From positions 1 through 8,607 of the forward strand of contig DBZJ01000070.1 of NCBI GenBank assembly GCA_002311635.1: DNA of 8,607 nt, in the 5' to 3' direction. A program made the translations under genes and the position numbers. The notes under the pieces were generated by a model that had not been told where the DNA came from, ran no database searches, and saw only the letters and a list, made by a program, of their open reading frames with translations. Shown here one piece after another: positions 1 through 4,892 of the stretch. Every line of letters begins with the position of its first letter. Position 1 is the stretch's first letter. Origin of the DNA: Syntrophaceae bacterium UBA1163 (lineage in GTDB: Bacteria; Desulfobacterota; BSN033; UBA1163).

Positions 1-62
1 CGGTCAAAGTGGATCGGTATGAATTTCCCCTGGGAATAATCATAGTCCTTATATCTCGCCAT
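1..62 (-). CDS. IS1182-type transposase, N-terminus only (runs off window)
   Basis: Reading leftward from an ATG at 62 gives 20 codons beginning MARYKDYDYSQGKFIP, then leaves the window. This opening (M-A-R/K-Y-K-x-Y-x-x-x-Q-G-x-F/L-I-P) is the one I know from IS1182-type DDE transposases, which catalyse cut-and-paste movement of their own insertion sequence. A strong Shine-Dalgarno sequence (AAGGAGAG) sits just upstream of the ATG, which supports the start. Only about 4% of a normal transposase is visible, so whether the gene is intact cannot be judged. The right end of the element should lie within the next few hundred bases, before mgsA, but I could not identify its terminal inverted repeat without the other end. 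Confidence 0.6.
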   Translation of the reverse strand, partial: MARYKDYDYSQGKFIPIHFD

Positions 63-124
63 ATCTCTCCTTCTCTTACTAACCGGTCTCCGCTCTTTTT
101 TCTGTTACTGATATGGCGATATTA

Positions 125-220
125 TCACGCTTTTAAGACTTTTTCTACAGCCTCAACACCCCGGTTAAGCTGCGGGTTCTCAGGATTTATCTCAGGCGAG
201 CCGTCAGCCTCAAGCCGTAG
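125..220 (-). pseudogene. Possible coding remnant without a start codon
   Basis: A leftward frame of 31 sense codons ends in TGA at 125-127 and is closed at its 5' side by an in-frame TAA. It contains no ATG. The composition (LRLEADGSPEINPENPQL, then a stretch ending VEAVEKVLKA) looks protein-like rather than random, and it sits just upstream of the transposase start. It could be the C-terminal scar of a gene broken by insertion, or chance. I recognise no family. Low confidence. Confidence 0.2.
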
Positions 221-270
221 TTAATTAACAAGTTGTATCCACCGGTCGACCCAACCGCACAATCAACTGA

Positions 271-738
271 TCAAACCTCCCCGGCTATCTTCCGGGCTCG
301 ATATGCACCATAATCGGGCACAAGACGGTCATAATCACCATCCATCAAGGGGGAGGAGATCATGAAATCGGCAGAGGCGCGGTTGCAAGCAATGGGAATG
401 TTCCAGACGACCGCCATGCGCAAGAGCGCCTTGACATCTGGATCGTGGGGTTGCGGTTCGAGCGGATCCCAGAAAAAGATGAGAAAATCGATTTCACCGT
501 CGGCTATCTTGGCGCCGATTTGCTGATCACCACCCAATGGTCCACTCTGGAGTTTGTTGACTTTGAAGCCAAACTCTTGTTCCAATATCTCGCCGGTGGT
601 TCCTGTCGCATATATCTTGTGGTGAGCCAAGAGCACTCGATTGTATTTTGCCCATTCAACCAGATCACGCTTCTTGTTGTCGTGCGCGACGAGGGCTATC
701 CTCTTGTCATGTTCCATGGCGATTTTTTTGTGACTCAT
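271..738 (-). CDS. mgsA: Methylglyoxal synthase
   Basis: This gene encodes a 155-aa cytoplasmic enzyme that converts dihydroxyacetone phosphate to methylglyoxal and phosphate, the entry to the glycolytic methylglyoxal bypass. The family signatures are clear: VAHD at 17-20, ATGTTG at 44-49, [12 protein letters not shown] at 65-76, FFWDPL at 88-93 and [10 protein letters not shown] at 98-107. From the chosen start the key residues fall at H19, D20, D71, D91, H98, D101 and R107, the numbering I recall for the E. coli enzyme. That start (ATG at 738) has GGGGAGG seven bases upstream. The in-frame ATG 24 nt further out would add eight residues and overlie this ribosome-binding site, so I rejected it. 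The length matches the family (about 150 aa). It stands alone between the transposon edge and the toxin-antitoxin operon, with the same leftward orientation. No terminator is obvious after the stop. Confidence 0.96.
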   Translation of the reverse strand: MSHKKIAMEHDKRIALVAHDNKKRDLVEWAKYNRVLLAHHKIYATGTTGEILEQEFGFKVNKLQSGPLGGDQQIGAKIADGEIDFLIFFWDPLEPQPHDPDVKALLRMAVVWNIPIACNRASADFMISSPLMDGDYDRLVPDYGAYRARKIAGEV

Positions 739-782
739 GCAAATGCCTCCCCTTCCATACAATAGATATTTATTTTCAATGT

Positions 783-942
783 GCCTAACGAGCCTGTAGA
801 AAAGGCCCTTTTAACAAGTGGGAATGGTGTTTTTGAGCTCTTTCGGGTCAAAAATAATTATTGAGAATCTTCCTTGCTCTCTTCAGAGACAAGACATTCT
901 TTCAGACGTCAATATTTTAGTCTGACCGCAGGCTCATCGGCA
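783..942. repeat. Long imperfect inverted repeat enclosing repeat copy 1
   Basis: TGCCTAACGAGCCTG at 782-796 is matched in inverted orientation by CAGGCTCATCGGCA at 929-942; the core GAGCCTG/CAGGCTC is perfect. The arms enclose the first copy of the dispersed repeat (816-927). The left arm also contains GTTAGGC when read on the minus strand, identical to an integron attC R' core, but a matching R'' core (ending AAC) is absent. It may be an ordinary palindromic repeat or a decayed attC-like site. Confidence 0.4.
816..927. repeat. Dispersed repeat, copy 1 (left of HEPN/MNT operon)
   Basis: This segment aligns along its length with 1978-2100 in the same orientation. Both start with an AAG followed by a GGTGTTTTTG block, share CTC and ACAAGA blocks in the middle, and end in GTCAATATT followed by AGTCTGACC. 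They differ by many substitutions and small indels, so the duplication is old. The end GTCAGACTxxAATATTGAC (minus strand) resembles sequences I remember near REP-associated tyrosine transposases; that link is from memory only. Confidence 0.6.
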
Positions 943-959
943 TGGAATCGAACGGCGAG

Positions 960-1226
960 CTAACCGACAGGCAGCTTTCTTGCGCGTCCGGTTGAGCGCC
1001 TCGATAGGCGAGTGGTTTTCTGTGCCACATCGATTAGTGAAAGAAGTGCCTTGTTCACGGCTTCTTCGTTGGGGAATGCTTCAGCTACTTCAGGTCTAAG
1101 GACAACGATATTCGATGACTTTCGCAAGCGGCTTGCGTATTTTCCTCGCACGAAGCCTCCGGGGAAGTCTGATAATTTGTACTCTGCCCGTAATTCGCGT
1201 CTGTCTGTTTGTTTAACCCTCTTCAT
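960..1226 (-). CDS. Small third gene of the HEPN/MNT operon (antitoxin-like hypothetical)
   Basis: This 88-aa protein is translationally coupled to hepT: its ATG overlaps the hepT TGA as ATGA (1223-1226), with AAGG four bases upstream. The core, from about residue 17 to 70, contains YKLSDFPGGFVRGKYASRL and NIVVLRPEVAEAFPNEEAVN. It resembles a widespread family of small proteins with a GKYxxR...V.L.PxVAxxFPxxxxVNxAL pattern that I recall as often lying beside toxin genes. That family has no activity I can name. The C-terminal 16 residues are strongly basic (RLSRRSTGRARK) and could bind nucleic acid or may be a divergent tail. MntA/HepT modules are usually two-gene systems, so this may be an accessory antitoxin, a regulator or a passenger. 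There is no signal peptide or membrane segment. Confidence 0.7.
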   Translation of the reverse strand: MKRVKQTDRRELRAEYKLSDFPGGFVRGKYASRLRKSSNIVVLRPEVAEAFPNEEAVNKALLSLIDVAQKTTRLSRRSTGRARKLPVG

Positions 1227-1567
1227 ATATCCTTCTCTAGAATTATCTTTTCCAAAGAAACGATTAGAGGAGGAAGGTCATCCGTAACCGTATCCCAGAC
1301 TCTGTCAAGATCGATATCGAAATAGACGTGGATAAGACGGTTTCGCATCCCAACAATATTCGCCCACGGAAGCTCCGAATACATTTCTCTCGTTTCCTGG
1401 GTAACCTTCGACGCTGCCTCTCCGACGATCTCAATGGATTTTACTATTGAGAGAACAAGCATTCGGTCTGAATCAAGATCACGTCGGCTTTTATTCTTGG
1501 CAAAGGACAGGGCTTCCTTTGCACTATCAAGCATATGCCGTATGCGAATCAGATCATCCCTGCGCAT
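1223..1567 (-). CDS. hepT: HepT-like HEPN ribonuclease toxin (DUF86)
   Basis: This gene encodes a 114-aa all-helical HEPN protein, the toxin of a HEPN/MNT pair. The catalytic R-x4-H-x-Y motif is intact: R75, H80 and Y82 in MRNRLIHVY. Family members cleave RNA as dimers, and the cognate MNT partner silences them by modifying the tyrosine of this motif with AMP; this is known for characterised homologues and inferred here. The preceding helix, with SIEIVGEAASKV at about 44-55, is also typical of the family. Its ATG lies inside the end of mntA (14-nt overlap) with AGAGG six bases upstream. Its stop overlaps the next gene by four bases. Length and motifs are normal, so I expect a functional toxin. 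Confidence 0.93.
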   Translation of the reverse strand: MRRDDLIRIRHMLDSAKEALSFAKNKSRRDLDSDRMLVLSIVKSIEIVGEAASKVTQETREMYSELPWANIVGMRNRLIHVYFDIDLDRVWDTVTDDLPPLIVSLEKIILEKDI

Positions 1568-1862
1568 ATTGAACCTCTGCAGAGTCGAGCACCTGTTGTC
1601 TGAAATAGCGACTCAATTCTGCCGGCGTCCTCAAATCAACCTTCCTCTTAAGAATGCCTGAAAGCTCAATCTCTATCCCCGCCAAACGCAACAGGCCTAC
1701 AGTCTGACCCGGTTCGAATTCAACAAGGACATCCACATCGCTGTCAGGACCAAAATCTTCTCGCAGAACAGAGCCAAAAAGCGAAAGTTTACGGATATGA
1801 TGTTTTCTGCAAAAGGCTTCGATCTTCTCTTTGGGGATTTCAATCTGTTTTTTTTCTCTCAT
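1554..1862 (-). CDS. mntA: MntA-like minimal nucleotidyltransferase antitoxin
   Basis: This 102-aa protein has a minimal DNA polymerase beta-type nucleotidyltransferase fold. It carries the defining GS-x10-D-x-D motif: G30, S31, D42 and D44 in FGSVLREDF...SDVDVLVEF. A third acidic residue follows at D76 (KRKVDL). In characterised pairs the antitoxin transfers AMP to the HepT active-site tyrosine; the target here is inferred from the adjacent gene. The first gene of the operon, it starts at ATG 1862 after a weak purine-rich site (GGTGGAAA) and overlaps hepT by 14 nt, the usual order. A plausible sigma70 promoter lies about 46 nt upstream, so the operon is probably transcribed independently of the genes to its right. 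Confidence 0.93.
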   Translation of the reverse strand: MREKKQIEIPKEKIEAFCRKHHIRKLSLFGSVLREDFGPDSDVDVLVEFEPGQTVGLLRLAGIEIELSGILKRKVDLRTPAELSRYFRQQVLDSAEVQYAQG

Positions 1863-1907
1863 TGCTTTTCCACCCCTATAGGCTTCTCAAGACAAAACTC
1901 CAGATTA

Positions 1908-1936
1908 ATAATACACAAACGCAAGAATATTTGCAA
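1908..1936 (-). promoter_or_regulatory. Likely sigma70 promoter of the mntA-hepT operon
   Basis: On the minus strand, TTGCAA (1931-1936) is followed after 17 bases by TATTAT (1908-1913). These match the -35 box at 4 of 6 and the -10 box at 5 of 6. The predicted transcript would start near 1901 and leave a leader of about 40 nt before the mntA ATG. Box matches and spacing are the only evidence. Confidence 0.5.
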
Positions 1937-1977
1937 TTCAGCCAGGTTTCGGAGTCATAAAGATATATAGACCAGTA

Positions 1978-2100
1978 AAGCGAGAACGGTGTTTTTGGGC
2001 TCTTGCGCGTCAGACTCAATTATCGAGGTTTTTCCTCACTCTCGTCAAAGACAAGAGGATCTTTCTTTTTGTCCTTAGATGTCAATATTCAAGTCTGACC
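1978..2100. repeat. Dispersed repeat, copy 2 (right of HEPN/MNT operon)
   Basis: This is the second, slightly longer copy of the repeat seen at 816-927, in direct orientation. It contains an inner perfect 8-nt inverted pair, GTCAGACT at 2009-2016 and AGTCTGAC at 2092-2099. In copy 1 only the right member survives. The two copies bracket the whole mntA-hepT operon with its promoter. Confidence 0.6.
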
Positions 2101-2141
2101 TCAAGCTTCTACCCATTTCCATATCTGTAAAGTGTTATTTT

Positions 2142-2261
2142 TCAACTACGTCCCACCGGGCTCTTCTTAACCTCCACATCTCGTGTCTGGCGGAGGTGAT
2201 CTGAGTGGATTTTTGAGAATTCAATGAGGCAATCGGCTGTGTTTTTTTCGTCTTGAGTCAT
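2142..2261 (-). CDS. Small ORF (39 aa) with strong ribosome-binding site
   Basis: An ATG at 2261 is preceded five bases upstream by GGAGG (ACGGAGGACAAC before ATG), and the frame runs 39 codons to TGA at 2142. The product is hydrophilic and charged (begins MTQDEKNTADCLIEFSK, ends VKKSPVGRS), with no signal or membrane segment. It lies about 25 nt after the attC-like site that follows the 274-aa HEPN gene, the position expected for the next cassette gene. I recognise no family. It could be a small antitoxin or regulator for a neighbouring HEPN protein, but that is a guess. The ribosome-binding site and cassette position are the main support. Confidence 0.5.
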   Translation of the reverse strand: MTQDEKNTADCLIEFSKIHSDHLRQTRDVEVKKSPVGRS

Positions 2262-2285
2262 GTTGTCCTCCGTTTCCGAGCGAAC

Positions 2286-2340
2286 ATTAACCTCACCGGG
2301 AGCAGGGTTTACCGGCGATCCGGCGGGGCGACTTGTTAAG
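2286..2340 (-). repeat. attC-like recombination site after the 274-aa gene
   Basis: Read in the gene sense (minus), the stretch starts CTTAACAAGTCGCC and ends GGTGAGGTTAATG. TTAAC (R'') pairs with GTTAA (R'), and TCGCC (L'') pairs with GGTGA (L', one G-T wobble), separated by a short variable central hairpin. The spacing and the conserved AAC/GTT match integron attC architecture. The TAA stop of the upstream gene lies inside R'', as in many cassettes. The outer bases of R' (GTTAATG) fit the GTTRRRY core only partly. Confidence 0.55.
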
Positions 2341-3160
2341 GACCACTTAGCACCCCCATAAATTTGTCACGTTGCGTCTTTGAAACATAATTGTTATACA
2401 AGCACTTCTCCAAGAAAATATTAAGACACGAATTCAGCAGATGTTCTAGTTTGGCTAACTCTCGGAGGTTTTCTTTGGGATCGTCGCCAACTTCAATTCG
2501 TCCATGCACCATATCAGACCTAAGCGCGTACAAAGCGCCAACGTCATCTTTCGTGACCCCCGTAACCGGATTTAGGAGGCCGGTTACTCTCGTTTTTATT
2601 GTCTCCGTCGCTCCACCCGGCCTGTCCTCAGAGAACAGGGATTCTATGGCTGACATATACATTACGAATGCATCGATCCATTTTCCTGCTGACATACCTC
2701 TAAATGCAAAATACAGAGCATTTTTAGTTCTCGTTGATGCTGTTTTCATCTCAATTAGACGGCCTAGATAAGTGTCAATCTTTTGAAGGTCCGAGAGAGT
2801 ATACACTTTGCTGTTTAACCCGGACTCGTAATTATGGGACATCGGGTCATTAAGCCTGCGACAATAACCAAGGTCTTCTTTGGATACGCGATACTTAATG
2901 AACGGCGACCTACACGGTGCTGATACTCGGAAGGACATGAGTAATAGGTTTGAATTCTCTATGTAATTTGTTGCGTCACCTGCATCGAAAACCAAACACC
3001 ACGATTCAAGCCTCATGTAACGAATGTCTTCTTCAGAAAATATCTTCGTTTCGATAATGTCTTCTTCTCTGAGCTTCTCAATACTAAAGGGGAAGCTTCT
3101 AAACGAATATGCATGGATACCTGTTGATGCGTATTCAAATAGCGGCATCACTATTCGCAT
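2336..3160 (-). CDS. ApeA-like HEPN domain protein (putative RNase)
   Basis: This 274-aa protein has two parts. The N-terminal half, to about residue 130, is mixed and unrecognised. The C-terminal half is helical and contains MSAIESLFS at 169-177 and LYALRSDMVHGRIEV at 210-224. The latter is an R-x4-H motif (R214, H219) followed by G, in the style LYxLRSxxVHG that I associate with ApeA-like HEPN domains. ApeA proteins in defence systems are anti-phage RNases; activity here is inferred from the motif. E173 matches the acidic residue often found in the helix before the motif. The ATG at 3160 has AGAGG a few bases upstream. The gene is bounded on both sides by attC-like sites, so it reads as a cassette. 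No partner gene is obvious beyond the 39-codon ORF downstream. Confidence 0.75.
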   Translation of the reverse strand: MRIVMPLFEYASTGIHAYSFRSFPFSIEKLREEDIIETKIFSEEDIRYMRLESWCLVFDAGDATNYIENSNLLLMSFRVSAPCRSPFIKYRVSKEDLGYCRRLNDPMSHNYESGLNSKVYTLSDLQKIDTYLGRLIEMKTASTRTKNALYFAFRGMSAGKWIDAFVMYMSAIESLFSEDRPGGATETIKTRVTGLLNPVTGVTKDDVGALYALRSDMVHGRIEVGDDPKENLRELAKLEHLLNSCLNIFLEKCLYNNYVSKTQRDKFMGVLSGP

Positions 3161-3176
3161 AGAACCTCTTGCTGCG

Positions 3177-3262
3177 CCCTAACGTAGGAATAGCCCGCCA
3201 GGGCAACCAGTGTTGGTTAAAAATCAGACAGAGCTTATTCCCGGTCGGGTTGATTAGCTACT
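3177..3262 (-). repeat. Possible attC-like site after the 192-aa gene
   Basis: In gene sense it begins GCTAATCAACCCGACC, directly after the TAG stop, and ends TACGTTAGGGC. The R' core GTTAGGG is good, and CTAA can pair with TTAG. The R'' core lacks the canonical AAC. Inside, GGAATA pairs with TATTCC, and AACCA pairs with TGGTT around a four-base loop. Position and palindromy fit a diverged attC with a longer variable region, but this is the weakest of the three. Confidence 0.35.
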
Positions 3263-3836
3263 TAGCCGTTGTTTTAATTTGCGTCCGAAGAATTTTCTCC
3301 AACATCTCTAGTTTCGCTCTTTCCGCCTTCCACCACATCAGACCTGCAAAATGAAGAAGGCTCCACCAAATTGATTGCTTTGTGTCTGAGAGAACCAGAG
3401 CCTCGACGGTTTCCCATCGATCGCGCAAATCTTCTTCTGACGCAAAGTAGGCAAGAGCCGTAATGCGTGATTTCCTCTGGCTTGCGTCTAGCCCCTCGAA
3501 CAGATCTGAAAAGCTGAAAGATAGGGCAGAGATGTCGTGGGCCGCTGCATTCCGTGCCGCGGACATCTGTTCGAGAAATCTGACGCCGTCTGAAGCGATC
3601 AATTCCAAAGCTGAGGCCCATTTAATTTTGTCTCGCATGTAAAGTCGAGAAATCTGGGGTGCGATTTTTGGGTTCTGAAGGGATACTGTTATTGCATGTG
3701 AGATTAATGCTTCAAGAAAGACGTTTGCTTTTATTATGAATGTCCAGTCATCTTCTGATCGCAGGGTGAGCAGAAAGTCATCTGGCAGGTGCATTTCAGT
3801 CCCGATTTGGGATGCTGCTTCTTCAAGATTTTTCAT
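3258..3836 (-). CDS. HEPN-like protein of unknown family (192 aa)
   Basis: This 192-aa, mainly helical protein has WTFIIKANVFLEALISHAI at 31-49 and MSAARNAAAHDIS at 91-103. The second contains R-x4-H (R95, H100), and E42 lies in the preceding helix. This arrangement matches small HEPN-type proteins I recall with W-x-F-V-I-K...E and a later LRNxxVH motif, although here the residues between R and H are unusually small (NAAA). RNase activity is plausible but not shown. Near the C-terminus is a tryptophan-rich helix (SIWWSLLHFAGLMWWK, 155-170) that might pack against a membrane or partner. The ATG lies about ten bases after an attC-like site and has no clear Shine-Dalgarno sequence. The stop sits at the edge of the next attC-like site. 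The gene therefore occupies a typical single-gene cassette. Confidence 0.7.
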   Translation of the reverse strand: MKNLEEAASQIGTEMHLPDDFLLTLRSEDDWTFIIKANVFLEALISHAITVSLQNPKIAPQISRLYMRDKIKWASALELIASDGVRFLEQMSAARNAAAHDISALSFSFSDLFEGLDASQRKSRITALAYFASEEDLRDRWETVEALVLSDTKQSIWWSLLHFAGLMWWKAERAKLEMLEKILRTQIKTTAK

Positions 3837-3845
3837 TTTTATTGC

Positions 3846-3900
3846 AGGTAACGACTAAGTCAGCGGGGCGGTTTATCGCATCCGCTGGATTGTTTAGTTT
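3846..3900 (-). repeat. attC-like recombination site after the 272-aa gene
   Basis: In gene sense, ACTAAACAATC (R'' ending AAC) is followed by CAGCGG (3882-3887). Then comes a short variable loop, a perfect CCGCTG partner (3861-3866), and TCGTTACC (R' with GTT). This is the best attC match in the window: it has TAAACAAT at the left as in many cassette sites, the L''/L' pair is perfect, and it lies just after one gene's stop and just before the next gene's start. The R' bases after GTT deviate from the consensus. Confidence 0.6.
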
Positions 3901-3912
3901 GTTGGTACATTT

Positions 3913-4731
3913 TTAGATATCTGTTAAATGCTCCGGCGTTAGGGTATGCCTCGCCCAGCCGAATTTTTCGCAGAACGCTTTGTCGAGCAACTCAGTCATG
4001 GGGACAAAAAACAAGTTGACCTCGTAGGGCAGACCAAAGGGTAATTCGATCAATGTCCCTTCCGGGAGGCCCAAACTTGGATAGTTACGCAGCAGGCTTT
4101 TGTCCACACGGCCAGCGGAATGCACAAATCTGTGGCGAAGGTCAGCCATACTTTGAAGAAATTCTATGGGATCAGAGTATGGCTTCCCCATGAAAGCCAT
4201 ATCGATTGCCTTGTACGCAGCAATGAAATCGCGTTTCCTTAGTTGGACTCCACGTTTTTTTGATATTCTGTCAATTTTGGCCTCCCACCTTGTACTTGAC
4301 ATCAAGGAGATTGCTTTTTCCAGAGGATCTACTTCCCCTTGAGCAGCAAAGGAGTCTCGTACAAGGTCGGCCAGGTAGGCTTCGAAGTTGCCATACACCA
4401 TTAGAAACACTTGATTAGTAAATTGAGCGCCAGCCTTTCCGAACACCTTTTTCAAGAGGCGATATTTACTTTGAAATATGTATGGGCCCATTCGAATCCT
4501 AATTTCAGTCTCATCGTTGATCTTGTTTTGTTCAATCGATCTTTTTACATTCGCTTCACCAGTGCCGCAATATGCAGTTATCGTTGCATACGTGCCGAGA
4601 ATCCTATTCGCACGAAGAAAGTACTCCCTGCGTCTTTCCGAACAAATTTGCGGAGGAAGAATAAAACCAGCAGGGCTGATTCCCCGCATTCCTAACGGAT
4701 TAGCATCTTTTTCTTTATCTGGTTCGTTCAA
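3913..4731 (-). CDS. HEPN-domain protein, RiboL-PSP/MAE_28990-like (putative RNase)
   Basis: This 272-aa protein has a helical core. MVYGNFEAYLADLVRDSF (111-128) is typical of the first long helix of large HEPN proteins, with E117 conserved in type. MADLRHRFVHSAGRVDKSLL (195-214) holds an R-x4-H motif (R199, H204) followed by x-x-G-x-V-D, as in RiboL-PSP-type HEPN domains. It is probably an RNase of the defence or toxin class; no substrate can be named. The start is most likely TTG at 4731, preceded by GGAGGG at eight to nine bases. The first in-frame ATG is codon 15 and has no comparable site. The stop lies just before a good attC-like site. The 160 bases upstream, to the nspC stop, hold no recognisable gene or attC. 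Confidence 0.75.
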   Translation of the reverse strand: MNEPDKEKDANPLGMRGISPAGFILPPQICSERRREYFLRANRILGTYATITAYCGTGEANVKRSIEQNKINDETEIRIRMGPYIFQSKYRLLKKVFGKAGAQFTNQVFLMVYGNFEAYLADLVRDSFAAQGEVDPLEKAISLMSSTRWEAKIDRISKKRGVQLRKRDFIAAYKAIDMAFMGKPYSDPIEFLQSMADLRHRFVHSAGRVDKSLLRNYPSLGLPEGTLIELPFGLPYEVNLFFVPMTELLDKAFCEKFGWARHTLTPEHLTDI

Positions 4732-4892
4732 TAAGATAACCCTCCAACTTTAGGATTTTCAGTAAGCAGAAAAGTACTGTCGTGAAGCAACGCTCCTACC
4801 TATCATTCTGTGACTGATTCCAACCAGTTCAAATAAGGAACCTCGCCAACTTCTCTTCTGTTCGCTGCATCCTTTCACTCAGAAACAAATGA

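Noticed and set aside
222..270. TTAACAAG and a GGTCGACC palindrome after mgsA considered as an attC site or terminator
   Set aside because: No paired R''/R' in the right orientation, and no stem followed by a T-run.
739..762. Upstream ATG for mgsA (eight extra residues)
   Set aside because: The extension covers the Shine-Dalgarno sequence of the internal ATG, and only the shorter form gives the family numbering and length.
445..765. Plus-strand ORF of 106 codons over mgsA
   Set aside because: It is antisense to the clearly identified methylglyoxal synthase and has no family features.
2391..2771. Plus-strand ORF of 126 codons inside the ApeA-like gene
   Set aside because: It is a shadow of the minus-strand 274-aa gene; no ribosome-binding site or recognisable domain.
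3274..3621. Second minus-strand ORF of 115 codons overlapping the 192-aa gene in another frame
   Set aside because: The product is arginine/serine-rich and low in complexity, and the overlapping 192-aa frame has the HEPN motif and cassette boundaries.
4742..4892. Short protein-like frame between nspC and the 272-aa gene, with residues such as VGEVPYLNWLESVTE
   Set aside because: Only about 22 codons between stops, no start codon, no ribosome-binding site and no family recognised; also no convincing attC or terminator in the gap.
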